DNA of 64,000 bases from Microvirga vignae (GTDB lineage: Bacteria; Pseudomonadota; Alphaproteobacteria; Rhizobiales; Beijerinckiaceae). Within the stretch, counting starts at the first letter, position 1; each line of letters starts with the position of its first letter. A model generated the notes under the pieces. It did not search any database. It was given only the letters and a program-made list of their open reading frames with translations, and was not told where the DNA came from. Positions 8,643 through 17,885 of the stretch are shown in pieces. Made by a program: the position numbers and the translations under genes. The stretch covers positions 1 to 64,000 of the forward strand of contig NZ_LCYG01000032.1 of NCBI RefSeq assembly GCF_001017175.1, given 5' to 3'.

Positions 8643-9611
8643 CTACTTCACCTCGGCCTCGTAGATGTAGAGCACGGACTTGTCGTCCTCGGGCATGAAG
8701 TAGCCGCGAATCCCCGCCTCGCTCGTCTCCATCCAGACCGGGTTGTGGGTCATGTCGAACCCGGAAGCGGTCCAGAGCAGCACCGGCGTCTGGAAGAGAG
8801 GGCGCCCATCGGTGAGATCGACCAGATCGAGCCCGCCGAGCCGGAACGGAGCTTGATCGGGCGTGACCCGCATTTCCGTGACGCCGGAGCATAGCATGCG
8901 GTGATTGCCAGTGTATTTGCAGTCCTGATAGTCGAGATAGTGCGACGTGTTCAGCTTCCTCAGCTTCTCAGGCGATTCATCCCCATTGGTGGGCTTGCCG
9001 CCGGCATCGAGAGTCCAGCGATAGAACCGGCGCGAACCCCAGCTCACGCCATGCAGGGAATTGTCGTCGGTATCGTGAACCACGCCGCCGATATGGTCCG
9101 CGAAGCGGAACATCTCCTCCGCCTTCATTGTCTCCGGATCGACCCGGTAGACGATGGAGCGGCTGTTCGGCCGATATTCCGCCACCGGCACCCAGATATA
9201 GCGCCCGTCATAATCGATCCCGCCCGGATGATAGATCGAGCCTTCCCCGAGGGTGATCTCCGAGATGAGGTTGCCCTTCATGTCGATCTTGAAGAGATGA
9301 CCCACGCCCGCACCCGTGTCCCGGTCATAACCATCCACGGGCTGCGGAAAGCGCCTGGTCGGTTCCTTGATCTCCACAGACGACACGAACAGCGTATCGC
9401 CGATCCTCACCATGCCCTGCGGATGATAGGTCATGAAGTTGATCGGAACGGCCGAGACCGGCCTCCACTGCGTGCCACGAGACAGCTTGGTGACCCGTTC
9501 GGCCAAGAGATCCCGATCGAGATCGGCCGCCTGCAGGACCGAGGGCACCGCCCCGACACTGAGCATCGTCAGAAATACGGTCAGGAAATATCGTGAAAAG
9601 CAGTTCATCAC
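8643..9611 (-). CDS. Exported protein of unknown function (DUF6454-like, from memory)
   Basis: The 322-residue product has an N-terminal signal peptide (CFSRYFLTVFLTMLSVGAVPSVLQA). The mature part has repeated beta-rich segments such as HPQGMVRIGDTLFVSSVEI, HLFKIDMKGNLISEITLG, IDYDGRYIWVPVAEY and HGVSWGSRRFYRW, which suggest a propeller-like fold. It resembles proteins annotated DUF6454, but I cannot confirm that here. No catalytic motif is evident. It stands alone between two minus-strand genes and 128 bases from the uup-like gene. The first ATG pair (9611 or 9608) gives the same signal peptide. Confidence 0.7.
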   Translation of the reverse strand: MMNCFSRYFLTVFLTMLSVGAVPSVLQAADLDRDLLAERVTKLSRGTQWRPVSAVPINFMTYHPQGMVRIGDTLFVSSVEIKEPTRRFPQPVDGYDRDTGAGVGHLFKIDMKGNLISEITLGEGSIYHPGGIDYDGRYIWVPVAEYRPNSRSIVYRVDPETMKAEEMFRFADHIGGVVHDTDDNSLHGVSWGSRRFYRWTLDAGGKPTNGDESPEKLRKLNTSHYLDYQDCKYTGNHRMLCSGVTEMRVTPDQAPFRLGGLDLVDLTDGRPLFQTPVLLWTASGFDMTHNPVWMETSEAGIRGYFMPEDDKSVLYIYEAEVK

Positions 9612-9739
9612 ACTCCTCCTTGGTGACGATCCGCTTCTAGCGAGCGGGTGATGTCACTTTAGTGTCGAGTTCCCATCCTCAGCAATGCCGTTAGGTCATA
9701 CCGAACGCTCATTGTGCGGACCGGGGTGACGGGTCGACC

Positions 9740-11551
9740 TTATCCCTCCAGCTCCTCACGCAGCATCTCCAATTCCAGCCACCGCTCTTCCGCCGCATGC
9801 AGATCCGCCTGCAGCTGCGTGAGCGCGTCCATTGCCTTCTGGAACCGGGCGGGGTCGCGGGAATAGAGTTCCGGATCGGCGAGGATCTCCTGGACCTTGG
9901 CGATCTTGGCCTCCAGCTCCTCCATGCGCTTGGGCAGAGTCTTGAGGTCGTGCTGCTCGTTGAAGCTGAGCTTCCGCTTGGCTTGAGCCGAAGGCGCAGC
10001 AGCTTGTTTCTCGGCACTCCTCGGCTTCACGTCCTTCTCGGCGGTACGGGCCTGCACGCCCTGGCCGCGCTGGGCCACCATGTCGGAATAGCCGCCCGCA
10101 TACTCGATCCAGCGCCCCTCGTTTTCCGAGACGAGGACGGAGCCCACCGTGCGATCGAGAAAGTCGCGGTCGTGGCTGACCAGGATGACCGTGCCGGAAT
10201 AATCCGTGATCATTTCCTGCAGCAGGTCGAGGGTTTCGAGATCGAGATCGTTGGTCGGTTCGTCGAGAACGAGAAGATTCGAGGGCTGAGCCAGGGCGCG
10301 GGCCAGCATGAGACGATTGCGCTCACCGCCGGAGAGCACGCCCACGGGGGTGCGGGCCTGCTCGGGCGAGAACAGAAAGTCCTTCATATAGCCGATCACG
10401 TGCTTCGTCTGCCCGCCGATGGTGACGCTATCCCCTCGCCCGCCGGTGAGCGTCTCGACCACCGTCGCGTTGGGATCGAGGCTCGCGCGCCGCTGGTCCA
10501 GGGTGACCATCTGCAGGTTGGAGCCCAGGCGCACCCGCCCCGAATCCGGCTCGAGATTGCCGGTGAGCAGGTTGATGAGCGTGGTCTTGCCCGCGCCGTT
10601 CGGACCGATGATGCCGAGCCGGTCGCCGCGCAGGATGCGCAAGGAGAGGTTCGAAACGATGGGACGCGCGCCGTAAGCCTTCGAGATGCCCTCCGCCTCC
10701 ACCACGAGGGTGCCGGACTGCTCGGCCTCGGCCAGGGTCATATTGACCATGCCGACGGCGCGCTTGCGGTCGCGGTATTGCTGACGCATGGCATGGAGGT
10801 TGCCGAGACGTCGGACATTCCGCTTGCGCCTTGCGGTCACGCCGTAGCGCAGCCAATCGGCTTCGGCCACGAGCTTGCGACCGAGCTTGTGGTGCTCGGC
10901 CTCCTCCTGTTCCAGCACCTGATCGCGCCATTCCTCGAAATGGGCAAAGCCCTGGTCCATGCGCCGGGTGCGGCCCCGGTCGAGCCAGATGGTGGACTGG
11001 GACAGGCTTTCCAGGAAGCGCCGGTCGTGGCTGATGAGCACGAGGGCGGAGCGCAAACTCTCCAACTCGCTTTCCAACCACTCGATGGCCGGGAGGTCGA
11101 GATGGTTGGTCGGCTCGTCCAGCAGCAGAATATCGGGCTCCGGAGCCAGCACATGGGCGAGCGCCGCCCGGCGGGCCTCCCCGCCCGAGAGATCGGCAGG
11201 CTTCTCTTCGCCGGTCATGCCGAGCTGCTCCAGCAGGTAGCGTGCCCGGTAAGGATCATCGCCCGGGCCGAGGCCGGATTCCACATAGGCCAGGGTATTC
11301 GGAAAGGCGCTCAGATCCGGCTCCTGCGCCAGGTAGCGCACGGTAGCGCCGGGCTGGACGAAGCGCTTCCCGCTGTCCGGCTCGATCATGCCTGCGGCAA
11401 TCTTGAGCAGGGTGGATTTGCCCGAGCCGTTACGGCCCACGAGGCAGGCGCGCTCGCCGGGCGAGACGGAAAGTTCCGCGCTCTCGATCAGGGGCGTTCC
11501 GCCGAAAGTGAGCGCGATGTCCTGGAGAAGAAGAAGAGGAGGAAGAGCCAT
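9740..11551 (-). CDS. uup: ABC-F family ATPase, Uup-like
   Basis: The 603-residue cytoplasmic protein has two ATPase domains and no membrane segments. Domain 1 shows GRNGSGKSTLLK, LSGGEARRAAL and LLLDEPTNHLD; domain 2 shows GPNGAGKTTLIN, LSGGERNRLML and LVLDEPTNDLD. The domains are joined by a charged linker around residues 210-280. A C-terminal helical coiled coil (LSFNEQHDLKTLPKRMEELEAKIAKV) follows and is typical of Uup. ABC-F proteins act on ribosomes or, for Uup, on structured DNA/ribosome processes. A resistance-type ABC-F is less likely because of the C-terminal coiled coil. Confidence 0.88.
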   Translation of the reverse strand: MALPPLLLLQDIALTFGGTPLIESAELSVSPGERACLVGRNGSGKSTLLKIAAGMIEPDSGKRFVQPGATVRYLAQEPDLSAFPNTLAYVESGLGPGDDPYRARYLLEQLGMTGEEKPADLSGGEARRAALAHVLAPEPDILLLDEPTNHLDLPAIEWLESELESLRSALVLISHDRRFLESLSQSTIWLDRGRTRRMDQGFAHFEEWRDQVLEQEEAEHHKLGRKLVAEADWLRYGVTARRKRNVRRLGNLHAMRQQYRDRKRAVGMVNMTLAEAEQSGTLVVEAEGISKAYGARPIVSNLSLRILRGDRLGIIGPNGAGKTTLINLLTGNLEPDSGRVRLGSNLQMVTLDQRRASLDPNATVVETLTGGRGDSVTIGGQTKHVIGYMKDFLFSPEQARTPVGVLSGGERNRLMLARALAQPSNLLVLDEPTNDLDLETLDLLQEMITDYSGTVILVSHDRDFLDRTVGSVLVSENEGRWIEYAGGYSDMVAQRGQGVQARTAEKDVKPRSAEKQAAAPSAQAKRKLSFNEQHDLKTLPKRMEELEAKIAKVQEILADPELYSRDPARFQKAMDALTQLQADLHAAEERWLELEMLREELEG

Positions 11552-11664
11552 TCCTGCTCACCTGACACCTCTTGCCTGAGGATGCAAGACCACTCTGTGG
11601 GTGTTACGGGGTGGACGCTCAACGATCTTTATGATCCCCTGCTCCCATCTGGCTGGACTCCTGC

Positions 11665-13710
11665 ATGACTCTGACGAGACGTTTGCTCCTTTTGGCGTTG
11701 ATCTCCGTTCTGCCGGCGATCGTCATCTGGGCGTTTACGGAGGTTTCGCTGCGGCGGGCCCGGGAAGCAGAGGTAAACGACCTTGCCGTCCGGCAGGCCC
11801 AACTGGTGGGTGCGGAACTCGAGAGAATCTTTGACGGGATCCACGGCCTTCTGCTCGCTGTGGATGAAACCCCATCCATCCGCACGTTCGATACCGCAGC
11901 CTGCAGTCCGTATCTGAAAGCAATTCAGGAAAAAGTGCCGTATGTCCTGTCCTTCGTCGCTATGGACATCAGCGGACATATCCGTTGCCGACCGACCGGC
12001 ACCGTCGATACGCAACACTACTATGCCGATCGCCCCTATTTCCATAATGCACTCGGCATGAAGGGCTTCGTCGTGGGCGAGTATACGCCGGTCTTCGACG
12101 AAGGCGCGCTCGGCCCCCATCCCGTGCTGCCACTCGCCGTGCCGATCTGGAACGATAGGGGCGATGTGGTGGGTGTGTTGGCCGCGGCTCTCGATCTGAA
12201 GTGGCTCAGCCAGAAACTGAAGGAACGGACCGTGCCGACGAACGGCTCGGTCACGATCGCGGACCGGAGGGGAATCGTCATCGTACAGGATCCTTCTCCG
12301 GAAGGCTTGGTCGGAAAGCTGCTGCCATGGGATTACTTAGCTCAAGCCAGGGCAAACGAAGTGGGAACGGCCGAGACCGTCAGCGTCGACGGAGTCAGGC
12401 GCGTCGTGGGCTACATCCCGCTCGCACTTCCACCGAAAGACATCTACATCAATGTCGGCCTGTCGACGAAGGCCGCCTTTGCGTCGATCAACCAGGCAGC
12501 CAAGCGTGGCTTCATGCTGATCGCGGCTGCGCTCGTCCTCGCGCTGTCGCTCTCATGGCTCGCGAGTCGCGCCTTCATCACGAAACCATTCGAGATCATG
12601 ACGAATGCCGTAAAGGATTGGCGGCGCGGCGATTATCAGGCCCGCATCAATCTTCCCAAGAAATCGGGTGAGTTCGGCATTCTCGCAAAAGCCTTCAACG
12701 ATCTCATGGACGATGTCGCCGAGCGTCAGGAAGCGCTGAAAGCCAGCGAAGAGCGGGCCCGGCTGGCGCTGGAGGCGGGCCACATGGGAACGTGGTGGTA
12801 TGACCACCGGAAACGGATTGGCGGCTGGTCGAGTCAGGCAGCCCTGCTCCTCGGCTTCCCTGCTCTGGAAACCACGGTTGACCCGCAGGAATGGAGATCT
12901 CTGATCCATCCTGAGGATGAGCTCAGCGCCGTTGAGAAACTGAAAGCGGCTGTCCTCGGCAACGGCGAATACGAGGACGAGTACAGAGTGCGACGCCCGG
13001 ACGGACGGGTGCGCTGGATCAGCTCCAAAGGCAAGGTATCCTATGACGCCAACAAGAAGCCGACATTCCTTGTCGGCATCATCCAGGACATCACCGAGCG
13101 CAGACAGGTGGACGAGCAGCAGCGCTTCTTTCTCGATGAACTGAATCACCGCGTGAAAAATACCCTTGCCACTGTGCAATCCATTGCTGCGCAGACCCTG
13201 CGCTCCGCTGAGAGCACCGCGCAGTTTAAGGAAGCGTTCGAGGGACGGCTGCTCGCCCTTTCCATGACCCATAACCTGTTGACGCTGAAATCCTGGCGCG
13301 AGGCGGATCTGCACGATATCGCCGAGCAGGAACTGGCCCCTTATAAGCGCGAATCCGATGAACGGGTCGTGATCGACGGGCCGAGGGTGAATCTGCCGCC
13401 CCGTTATGCCATCAATCTTGGCCTTGTTCTGCATGAGCTGGTGACAAACGCAGCCAAATACGGCGCTCTTTCTGTACCCACAGGTCGGCTCAACCTCTCG
13501 TGGACGGTGACCCCCGCCAAGGACCGACCGTCACAATTGCGCATCCGCTGGACCGAAACAGGCGGGCCCCCCGTGCAACCGCCCAAGCGCCAGGGCTTCG
13601 GATCGCGCCTGATCCGCCGAAGCATCGAGGGAGAGCTGGACGGCTGCATGGCGCTCAATTTCGCCGTGACGGGTGTTTCCTATGACATCTCCGTTCCGCT
13701 GCCCGGATAA
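11665..13710 (+). CDS. Membrane sensor histidine kinase, dCache-HAMP-PAS-HWE
   Basis: The 681-residue kinase has a first membrane helix at about residues 5-22 and a periplasmic Cache-like sensor to about 270. A second helix (GFMLIAAALVLALSLSWLA) is followed by a HAMP-like linker and a PAS domain (about 355-480, ending FLVGIIQDITERRQ). The H-box ELNHRVKNTLATVQ holds the phosphoacceptor His at about 495, and the C-terminal catalytic region contains LHELVTNAAKYGALS. The HRVKNTLA H-box and the HELxTNAxKYGA N-box define the HWE/HisKA_2 group common in Rhizobiales. No response regulator is adjacent, so the partner is elsewhere. Ligand unknown. Confidence 0.9.
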   Translation: MTLTRRLLLLALISVLPAIVIWAFTEVSLRRAREAEVNDLAVRQAQLVGAELERIFDGIHGLLLAVDETPSIRTFDTAACSPYLKAIQEKVPYVLSFVAMDISGHIRCRPTGTVDTQHYYADRPYFHNALGMKGFVVGEYTPVFDEGALGPHPVLPLAVPIWNDRGDVVGVLAAALDLKWLSQKLKERTVPTNGSVTIADRRGIVIVQDPSPEGLVGKLLPWDYLAQARANEVGTAETVSVDGVRRVVGYIPLALPPKDIYINVGLSTKAAFASINQAAKRGFMLIAAALVLALSLSWLASRAFITKPFEIMTNAVKDWRRGDYQARINLPKKSGEFGILAKAFNDLMDDVAERQEALKASEERARLALEAGHMGTWWYDHRKRIGGWSSQAALLLGFPALETTVDPQEWRSLIHPEDELSAVEKLKAAVLGNGEYEDEYRVRRPDGRVRWISSKGKVSYDANKKPTFLVGIIQDITERRQVDEQQRFFLDELNHRVKNTLATVQSIAAQTLRSAESTAQFKEAFEGRLLALSMTHNLLTLKSWREADLHDIAEQELAPYKRESDERVVIDGPRVNLPPRYAINLGLVLHELVTNAAKYGALSVPTGRLNLSWTVTPAKDRPSQLRIRWTETGGPPVQPPKRQGFGSRLIRRSIEGELDGCMALNFAVTGVSYDISVPLPG

Positions 13711-13922
13711 TCAATGTCCGTAAGAGAAGGGACAGCATGCGCTCCATGCGGCTGCCGTAAGGCGGCTTCATCATGCCTGCGCCATTGATGCGGCTGTTCC
13801 CAACCAAGCGGGCAGGCGGGTTTTCAAACGCCAAAGAGCCCAAATGGATTGACGAATGGGCTACCGGGCGAAGATGCTCCCTTCTCCGTCTGACTCCGGA
13901 AGTCCGTAGCAGGAGAACGTGT

Positions 13923-15551
13923 GTGACCGGCCCCTCCCCCGTGCTGTCGATTGAAAACCTCTCCATCGGTCTGCCTGCCCTAGCCGACCGGCAGCACGCA
14001 ATCAAGGATCTCTCCCTCACGATCCAGCCGGGCGAGACGCTCTGCGTCGTCGGGGAATCGGGCTCCGGCAAGTCCATGACGGCGATGGCTGCCATCGGCC
14101 TTCTGCCGCCTTCGGTCACGGTACGTTCCGGCGCCATCAAACTCGGTGGGTTCGACCTGCTCTCCCTCGATGAAGAAGGATGGTGCGACGTTCGCGGGCG
14201 GGACATCGGCATGGTGTTCCAGGAGCCCATGACCTCGCTCAACCCGGTCATGCGCGTGGCGGACCAGATCTCCGAAACCTTCCAGGCGCATCGCCTCCTA
14301 GGCCCGGCCGAGCGGTACAGGCGCGCCGTCGAATTGCTCACCGAAGTGAACCTGCCGAACCCGGAGCTCATCGCCCGTGCCTATCCGCACGAGCTCTCGG
14401 GCGGCCAAAGGCAGCGCGTGATGATCGCCATGGCCCTGGCGCTCGAGCCCAAGCTCCTCATCGCCGACGAGCCGACGACAGCACTCGACGTCACCACACA
14501 GGCGCAGGTGCTGAAGCTCATCGACAACCTGCGCCGCAAGAAAGGCACGGCAGTTCTCTTCATCACGCACGATTTCGGCGTCGTGGCCGAGATCGCCGAC
14601 CGCGTCGCCGTTCTCCAGAACGGCGAGCTGGTGGAACAGGGAACGGCGGATGAGGTGCTTCACAATCCGCAGCACCCCTATACCGAGCGACTTCTGGCCG
14701 CCGTTCCGTCGCTCACGCCTCCTCCGCCGAAGGAATTGCAGAACGAGCCGACCATCCTGAAGGTCGATGCCCTTACTAAATCTTATGGTGGACATGGCCT
14801 TTTCAGGAAAAGTCGCGAGGTCCAGGCGGCCAATGCGGTGAGCTTCGACATCCGCCGCGGCGAAACCCTTGGACTTGTGGGCGAGTCAGGCTCGGGCAAA
14901 TCCACCGTCGGGCGCTGCGTTCTGCGGCTGATCGAGCCGGATGGCGGCACAATCGAGATCGGAAGCCTGCCCTTCAGCGCTCTCTCGCAAGCTGACCTGC
15001 GTCCTCACAGGCGCAAGATCCAGATCGTGTTTCAGGACCCCTTCGCCTCCTTGAATCCGAGGCGCAAGGTAGGCTACATCATTGCGGAGGGCCCGATCAC
15101 GCAAGGCGTCGATCCCGTCAAGGCTTTCGAAGAAGCCCGCAACCTGCTTGAGAAAGTGGGCCTGCCCTCCCAATCCGCCGAGCGCTACCCGCACGAATTC
15201 TCCGGCGGCCAGCGCCAGCGCATCGGCATCGCCCGGGCGCTCGCAATGAAGCCTGACGTGCTGGTCGCGGACGAGGCCGTTTCGGCCCTTGATGTCTCCG
15301 TGCAGGCTGACGTCCTGAAGCTGCTCAAAGGCTTGCAGAACGAGCTAGGCCTCTCCATTCTCTTCATCACCCACGATCTTCGCGTCGCTGCCCAGATCTG
15401 TGATCGCGTGGCTGTCATGCAAAAAGGTCGAATTGTCGAAATGGCCCAAACTGCGCAACTCTTCGCCGATCCGCGCGACGCCTATACGCGTCAGCTTCTG
15501 GCCGCCGTGCCGGGAAAGGCAAGAATATTTCAGGGAGTGCAGAACCGGTGA
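13923..15551 (+). CDS. Peptide/opine-type ABC importer, fused double ATPase (DppD-DppF like)
   Basis: About 542 residues from a GTG at 13923 with AGGAGA upstream; the longer frame to 13773 encodes an implausible basic leader. Two nucleotide-binding domains are fused. The first has [21 protein letters not shown] and [12 protein letters not shown]; the second has [22 protein letters not shown] and [12 protein letters not shown] (Ala where Pro is usual). Each half ends in the [17 protein letters not shown] oligopeptide extension. It should energise the binding protein and permeases at 19525-22902, from which it is separated by three enzyme genes. It overlaps the next gene by 4 bases. Confidence 0.9.
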   Translation: MTGPSPVLSIENLSIGLPALADRQHAIKDLSLTIQPGETLCVVGESGSGKSMTAMAAIGLLPPSVTVRSGAIKLGGFDLLSLDEEGWCDVRGRDIGMVFQEPMTSLNPVMRVADQISETFQAHRLLGPAERYRRAVELLTEVNLPNPELIARAYPHELSGGQRQRVMIAMALALEPKLLIADEPTTALDVTTQAQVLKLIDNLRRKKGTAVLFITHDFGVVAEIADRVAVLQNGELVEQGTADEVLHNPQHPYTERLLAAVPSLTPPPPKELQNEPTILKVDALTKSYGGHGLFRKSREVQAANAVSFDIRRGETLGLVGESGSGKSTVGRCVLRLIEPDGGTIEIGSLPFSALSQADLRPHRRKIQIVFQDPFASLNPRRKVGYIIAEGPITQGVDPVKAFEEARNLLEKVGLPSQSAERYPHEFSGGQRQRIGIARALAMKPDVLVADEAVSALDVSVQADVLKLLKGLQNELGLSILFITHDLRVAAQICDRVAVMQKGRIVEMAQTAQLFADPRDAYTRQLLAAVPGKARIFQGVQNR

Positions 15552-17020
15552 ACGACCAGATCAGCTCGAACATCGCACCGAACATGGTTTTCAAGAATCT
15601 CATCGGCGGCAAGGACGTCCCAGCCTCTGACGGGATGCTGCTCGACGTCGTCTCGCCGGTCGATGGCGTGCTCTTCGCCAAAATCGCTTCCGGCACGGCG
15701 CAGGACGTCGATGCAGCGGTCAAGGCCGCGCGCAACGCCTTCGAGGGAGCCTGGGGCAGGCTGACGGCGACTGAGCGCGGACGTTTGCTGATGAAGCTCG
15801 CCGCCATCGTCGAGGCGCATGCCGATGAGCTGACAGCCCTTGAGAGCCGCGACAACGGTAAGCCCCTGCGTCAATCCCACGCGGATGCCGTCGCGCTTGC
15901 CCGCTATTTCGAATATTACGGCAGCGCCGCCGACAAGCTGCACGGCGATGTCATTCCTTATCTCAACACGCATTTCATCGGCGTCGAGCGCGTGCCGCAT
16001 GGAGTCACGGGGCATATCGTGCCCTGGAACTATCCGCTTCAGATCTTCGGCCGTTCCGTAGGCGCAGCGCTTGCTGCCGGCAACGCCACCGTCGTGAAGC
16101 CTGCGGAAGATGCATCGCTCACCATTCTGCGCGTCTCCGCCCTCGCCCGTGAAGTTGGCTTTCCTGATGGGGCGATCAACCTCGTGACGGGTCTTGGCCG
16201 CACCGCGGGTGCGGCGCTTGCTGCCCATCCCGGCATCGACTTCCTGTCCTTCACGGGAAGCCCTGAGACCGGCACGGCCGTGCAGACGGCTGCGGCCAAG
16301 AATCATGTGGGCGTAACCCTTGAGCTCGGCGGAAAGTCGGCGCAGATTGTCTTCGACGATGCGGATATCGAGCGCGCCCTCCCCAGCCTCGTCAACGCCA
16401 TCATCCAGAACGGCGGCCAGACCTGCTCGGCGGGCAGCCGCCTGCTGATTCAGCGCGGCATCTTCGAGGATGTGGTGAATGCGGTTGCCGAGCGCTTCCG
16501 GGCGCTGCGGGCAGGCCATCCGGAGCGCGAGCCCGATCTCGGCCCCATGATCAACCAGGCCCAGCAGCGCCGCGTTCTCGGCTATCTGGATCGCGCGCGC
16601 AACGAGGGCCTCACCGTCATGGGCGAAGGCGTGGTAGCCATCGATGCGCCCGCTGAAGGCTTCTATGTCCCGCCGGTCTTCTTCGCGCCCGTGCCGCACC
16701 AGAGCATGCTGTCCCAGGAAGAAGTGTTCGGCCCGGTTCTCGTGGCTACTCCATTCGAGGACGAGGCGGAGGCGATCCGGTTAGCGAACGGCACGCCTTA
16801 TGGTCTTGCGGCCGGCGTGTGGACCCGCGACGCCATGCGCTCCACGCGCGTGGCCCGCTCCATGCGAGCTGGCCAGGTATTCGTGAACTGCTACGGCGCG
16901 GGAGGCGGTATCGAGCTGCCCTTCGGTGGCTTCGGTCGATCAGGCCATGGCCGCGAGAAAGGCTTCGAGGGCCTGATCGAGTTCACGACCACCAAGACCC
17001 TCGTCATGGCTCACGGATAA
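15548..17020 (+). CDS. NAD(P)-dependent aldehyde dehydrogenase
   Basis: The 490-residue enzyme oxidises an aldehyde to a carboxylic acid. The cofactor-binding region contains GHIVPWNYPLQIFGRSV and FTGSPETGTAV; the general base is Glu in LELGGKSAQ, and the nucleophile is Cys in NGGQTCSAGSRL. Length matches the family. The GTG start overlaps the ATPase stop (GTGA), strongly suggesting a shared transcript. Together with the SDR 27 bases downstream it could turn an alcohol into an acid, presumably from the substrate the ABC system imports. Exact substrate is unknown; betaine-aldehyde-like or 4-hydroxybutyraldehyde-like enzymes share these motifs. Confidence 0.92.
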   Translation: MNDQISSNIAPNMVFKNLIGGKDVPASDGMLLDVVSPVDGVLFAKIASGTAQDVDAAVKAARNAFEGAWGRLTATERGRLLMKLAAIVEAHADELTALESRDNGKPLRQSHADAVALARYFEYYGSAADKLHGDVIPYLNTHFIGVERVPHGVTGHIVPWNYPLQIFGRSVGAALAAGNATVVKPAEDASLTILRVSALAREVGFPDGAINLVTGLGRTAGAALAAHPGIDFLSFTGSPETGTAVQTAAAKNHVGVTLELGGKSAQIVFDDADIERALPSLVNAIIQNGGQTCSAGSRLLIQRGIFEDVVNAVAERFRALRAGHPEREPDLGPMINQAQQRRVLGYLDRARNEGLTVMGEGVVAIDAPAEGFYVPPVFFAPVPHQSMLSQEEVFGPVLVATPFEDEAEAIRLANGTPYGLAAGVWTRDAMRSTRVARSMRAGQVFVNCYGAGGGIELPFGGFGRSGHGREKGFEGLIEFTTTKTLVMAHG

Positions 17021-17047
17021 GACTGACAAAACTAACGAGGAAAAACC

Positions 17048-17794
17048 ATGAAACGCCTCGAAGGCAAGGTGGCGCTGATCACGGGCGCCGGATCGGGCTT
17101 CGGTCTGGGTATTGCGGAAACATTCGCCCGCGAAGGTGCAAAGGTCGCCATCATCGACATCAATGAAGCCGCTGCCAAGGCTGCTGCGGAAAAGATCGGA
17201 GCTTCGGCCATTGGTGTGGGCGCCGATGTCTCGAAGGCCCTCGATGTGAACACGGCGGTGGCCAAAACTCTCACGGCCTTCGGCAAGCTCGACATTGTGG
17301 TCAACAATGCGGGCATCACTCACCGCAACCGGTCCATGCTGGAAGTGGAGGAAGACGAGTTCGACCGCATCTTCGCGGTTAACGTGAAGTCTATCTATCT
17401 CTTCGCCAAGGCCGCCATTCCGCTCATGCAGGACCAAGGCGGCGTCATCATCAATGTGGGCTCCACGGCAGGATTGCGTCCGCGTCCGGGCCTCACCTGG
17501 TACAACAGCACCAAGGGTGCGGTGCACACCATGACCAAATCCATGGCGGTGGAGTTGGCGCCTCAGAGGATCCGCGTCTGCGCTCTCGCGCCGGTGGCAG
17601 GCGAGACGCCGCTGCTCGCGACGTTCATGGGTGAGGACACGCCCGAAAGACGTCAGCAATTCGTCAACTCGATCCCGCTCGGCCGTTTCTCCACGCCGCA
17701 GGACATCGCCAATGCGGCGCTTTATTTGGCTTCCGACGACGCCAGCATGATCACCGGCGTGGTGCTGGAGGTCGATGGCGGGCGCTGCATCTGA
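17048..17794 (+). CDS. Short-chain dehydrogenase/reductase
   Basis: The 248-residue classical SDR has a Rossmann start (GKVALITGAGSGFGLGIAETFAREG, TGxxxGxG) and an acidic residue after the second strand (VAIIDIN), favouring NAD(H). NNAG appears in VVNNAGITHRN, the catalytic Ser in VGSTAGLR, and the YxxxK pair in WYNSTKGAV. It lies 27 bases after the aldehyde dehydrogenase with AACGAGGAAAAACC before the ATG. Probable function is oxidation of a secondary or primary alcohol upstream of the aldehyde dehydrogenase; substrate unknown. Confidence 0.9.
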   Translation: MKRLEGKVALITGAGSGFGLGIAETFAREGAKVAIIDINEAAAKAAAEKIGASAIGVGADVSKALDVNTAVAKTLTAFGKLDIVVNNAGITHRNRSMLEVEEDEFDRIFAVNVKSIYLFAKAAIPLMQDQGGVIINVGSTAGLRPRPGLTWYNSTKGAVHTMTKSMAVELAPQRIRVCALAPVAGETPLLATFMGEDTPERRQQFVNSIPLGRFSTPQDIANAALYLASDDASMITGVVLEVDGGRCI

Positions 17795-17885
17795 TCGGCG
17801 CGACAGCCTGAGCCCTCGTTCTGCGGATCTCGGGAACGCCCGGGATCCGCTCCTGCTTGCAGCGCGCATTCCGAACCAAGAGGCA

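Noticed and set aside
9797..11668. A 623-residue plus-strand open frame opposite the ABC-F gene
   Set aside because: It is the antisense of two ATPase domains; the minus-strand frame has all ABC motifs.
13773..13922. N-terminal extension of the dual ATPase
   Set aside because: The first 50 residues are basic and unlike any ABC ATPase; a GTG with AGGAGA at 13923 gives the normal start.
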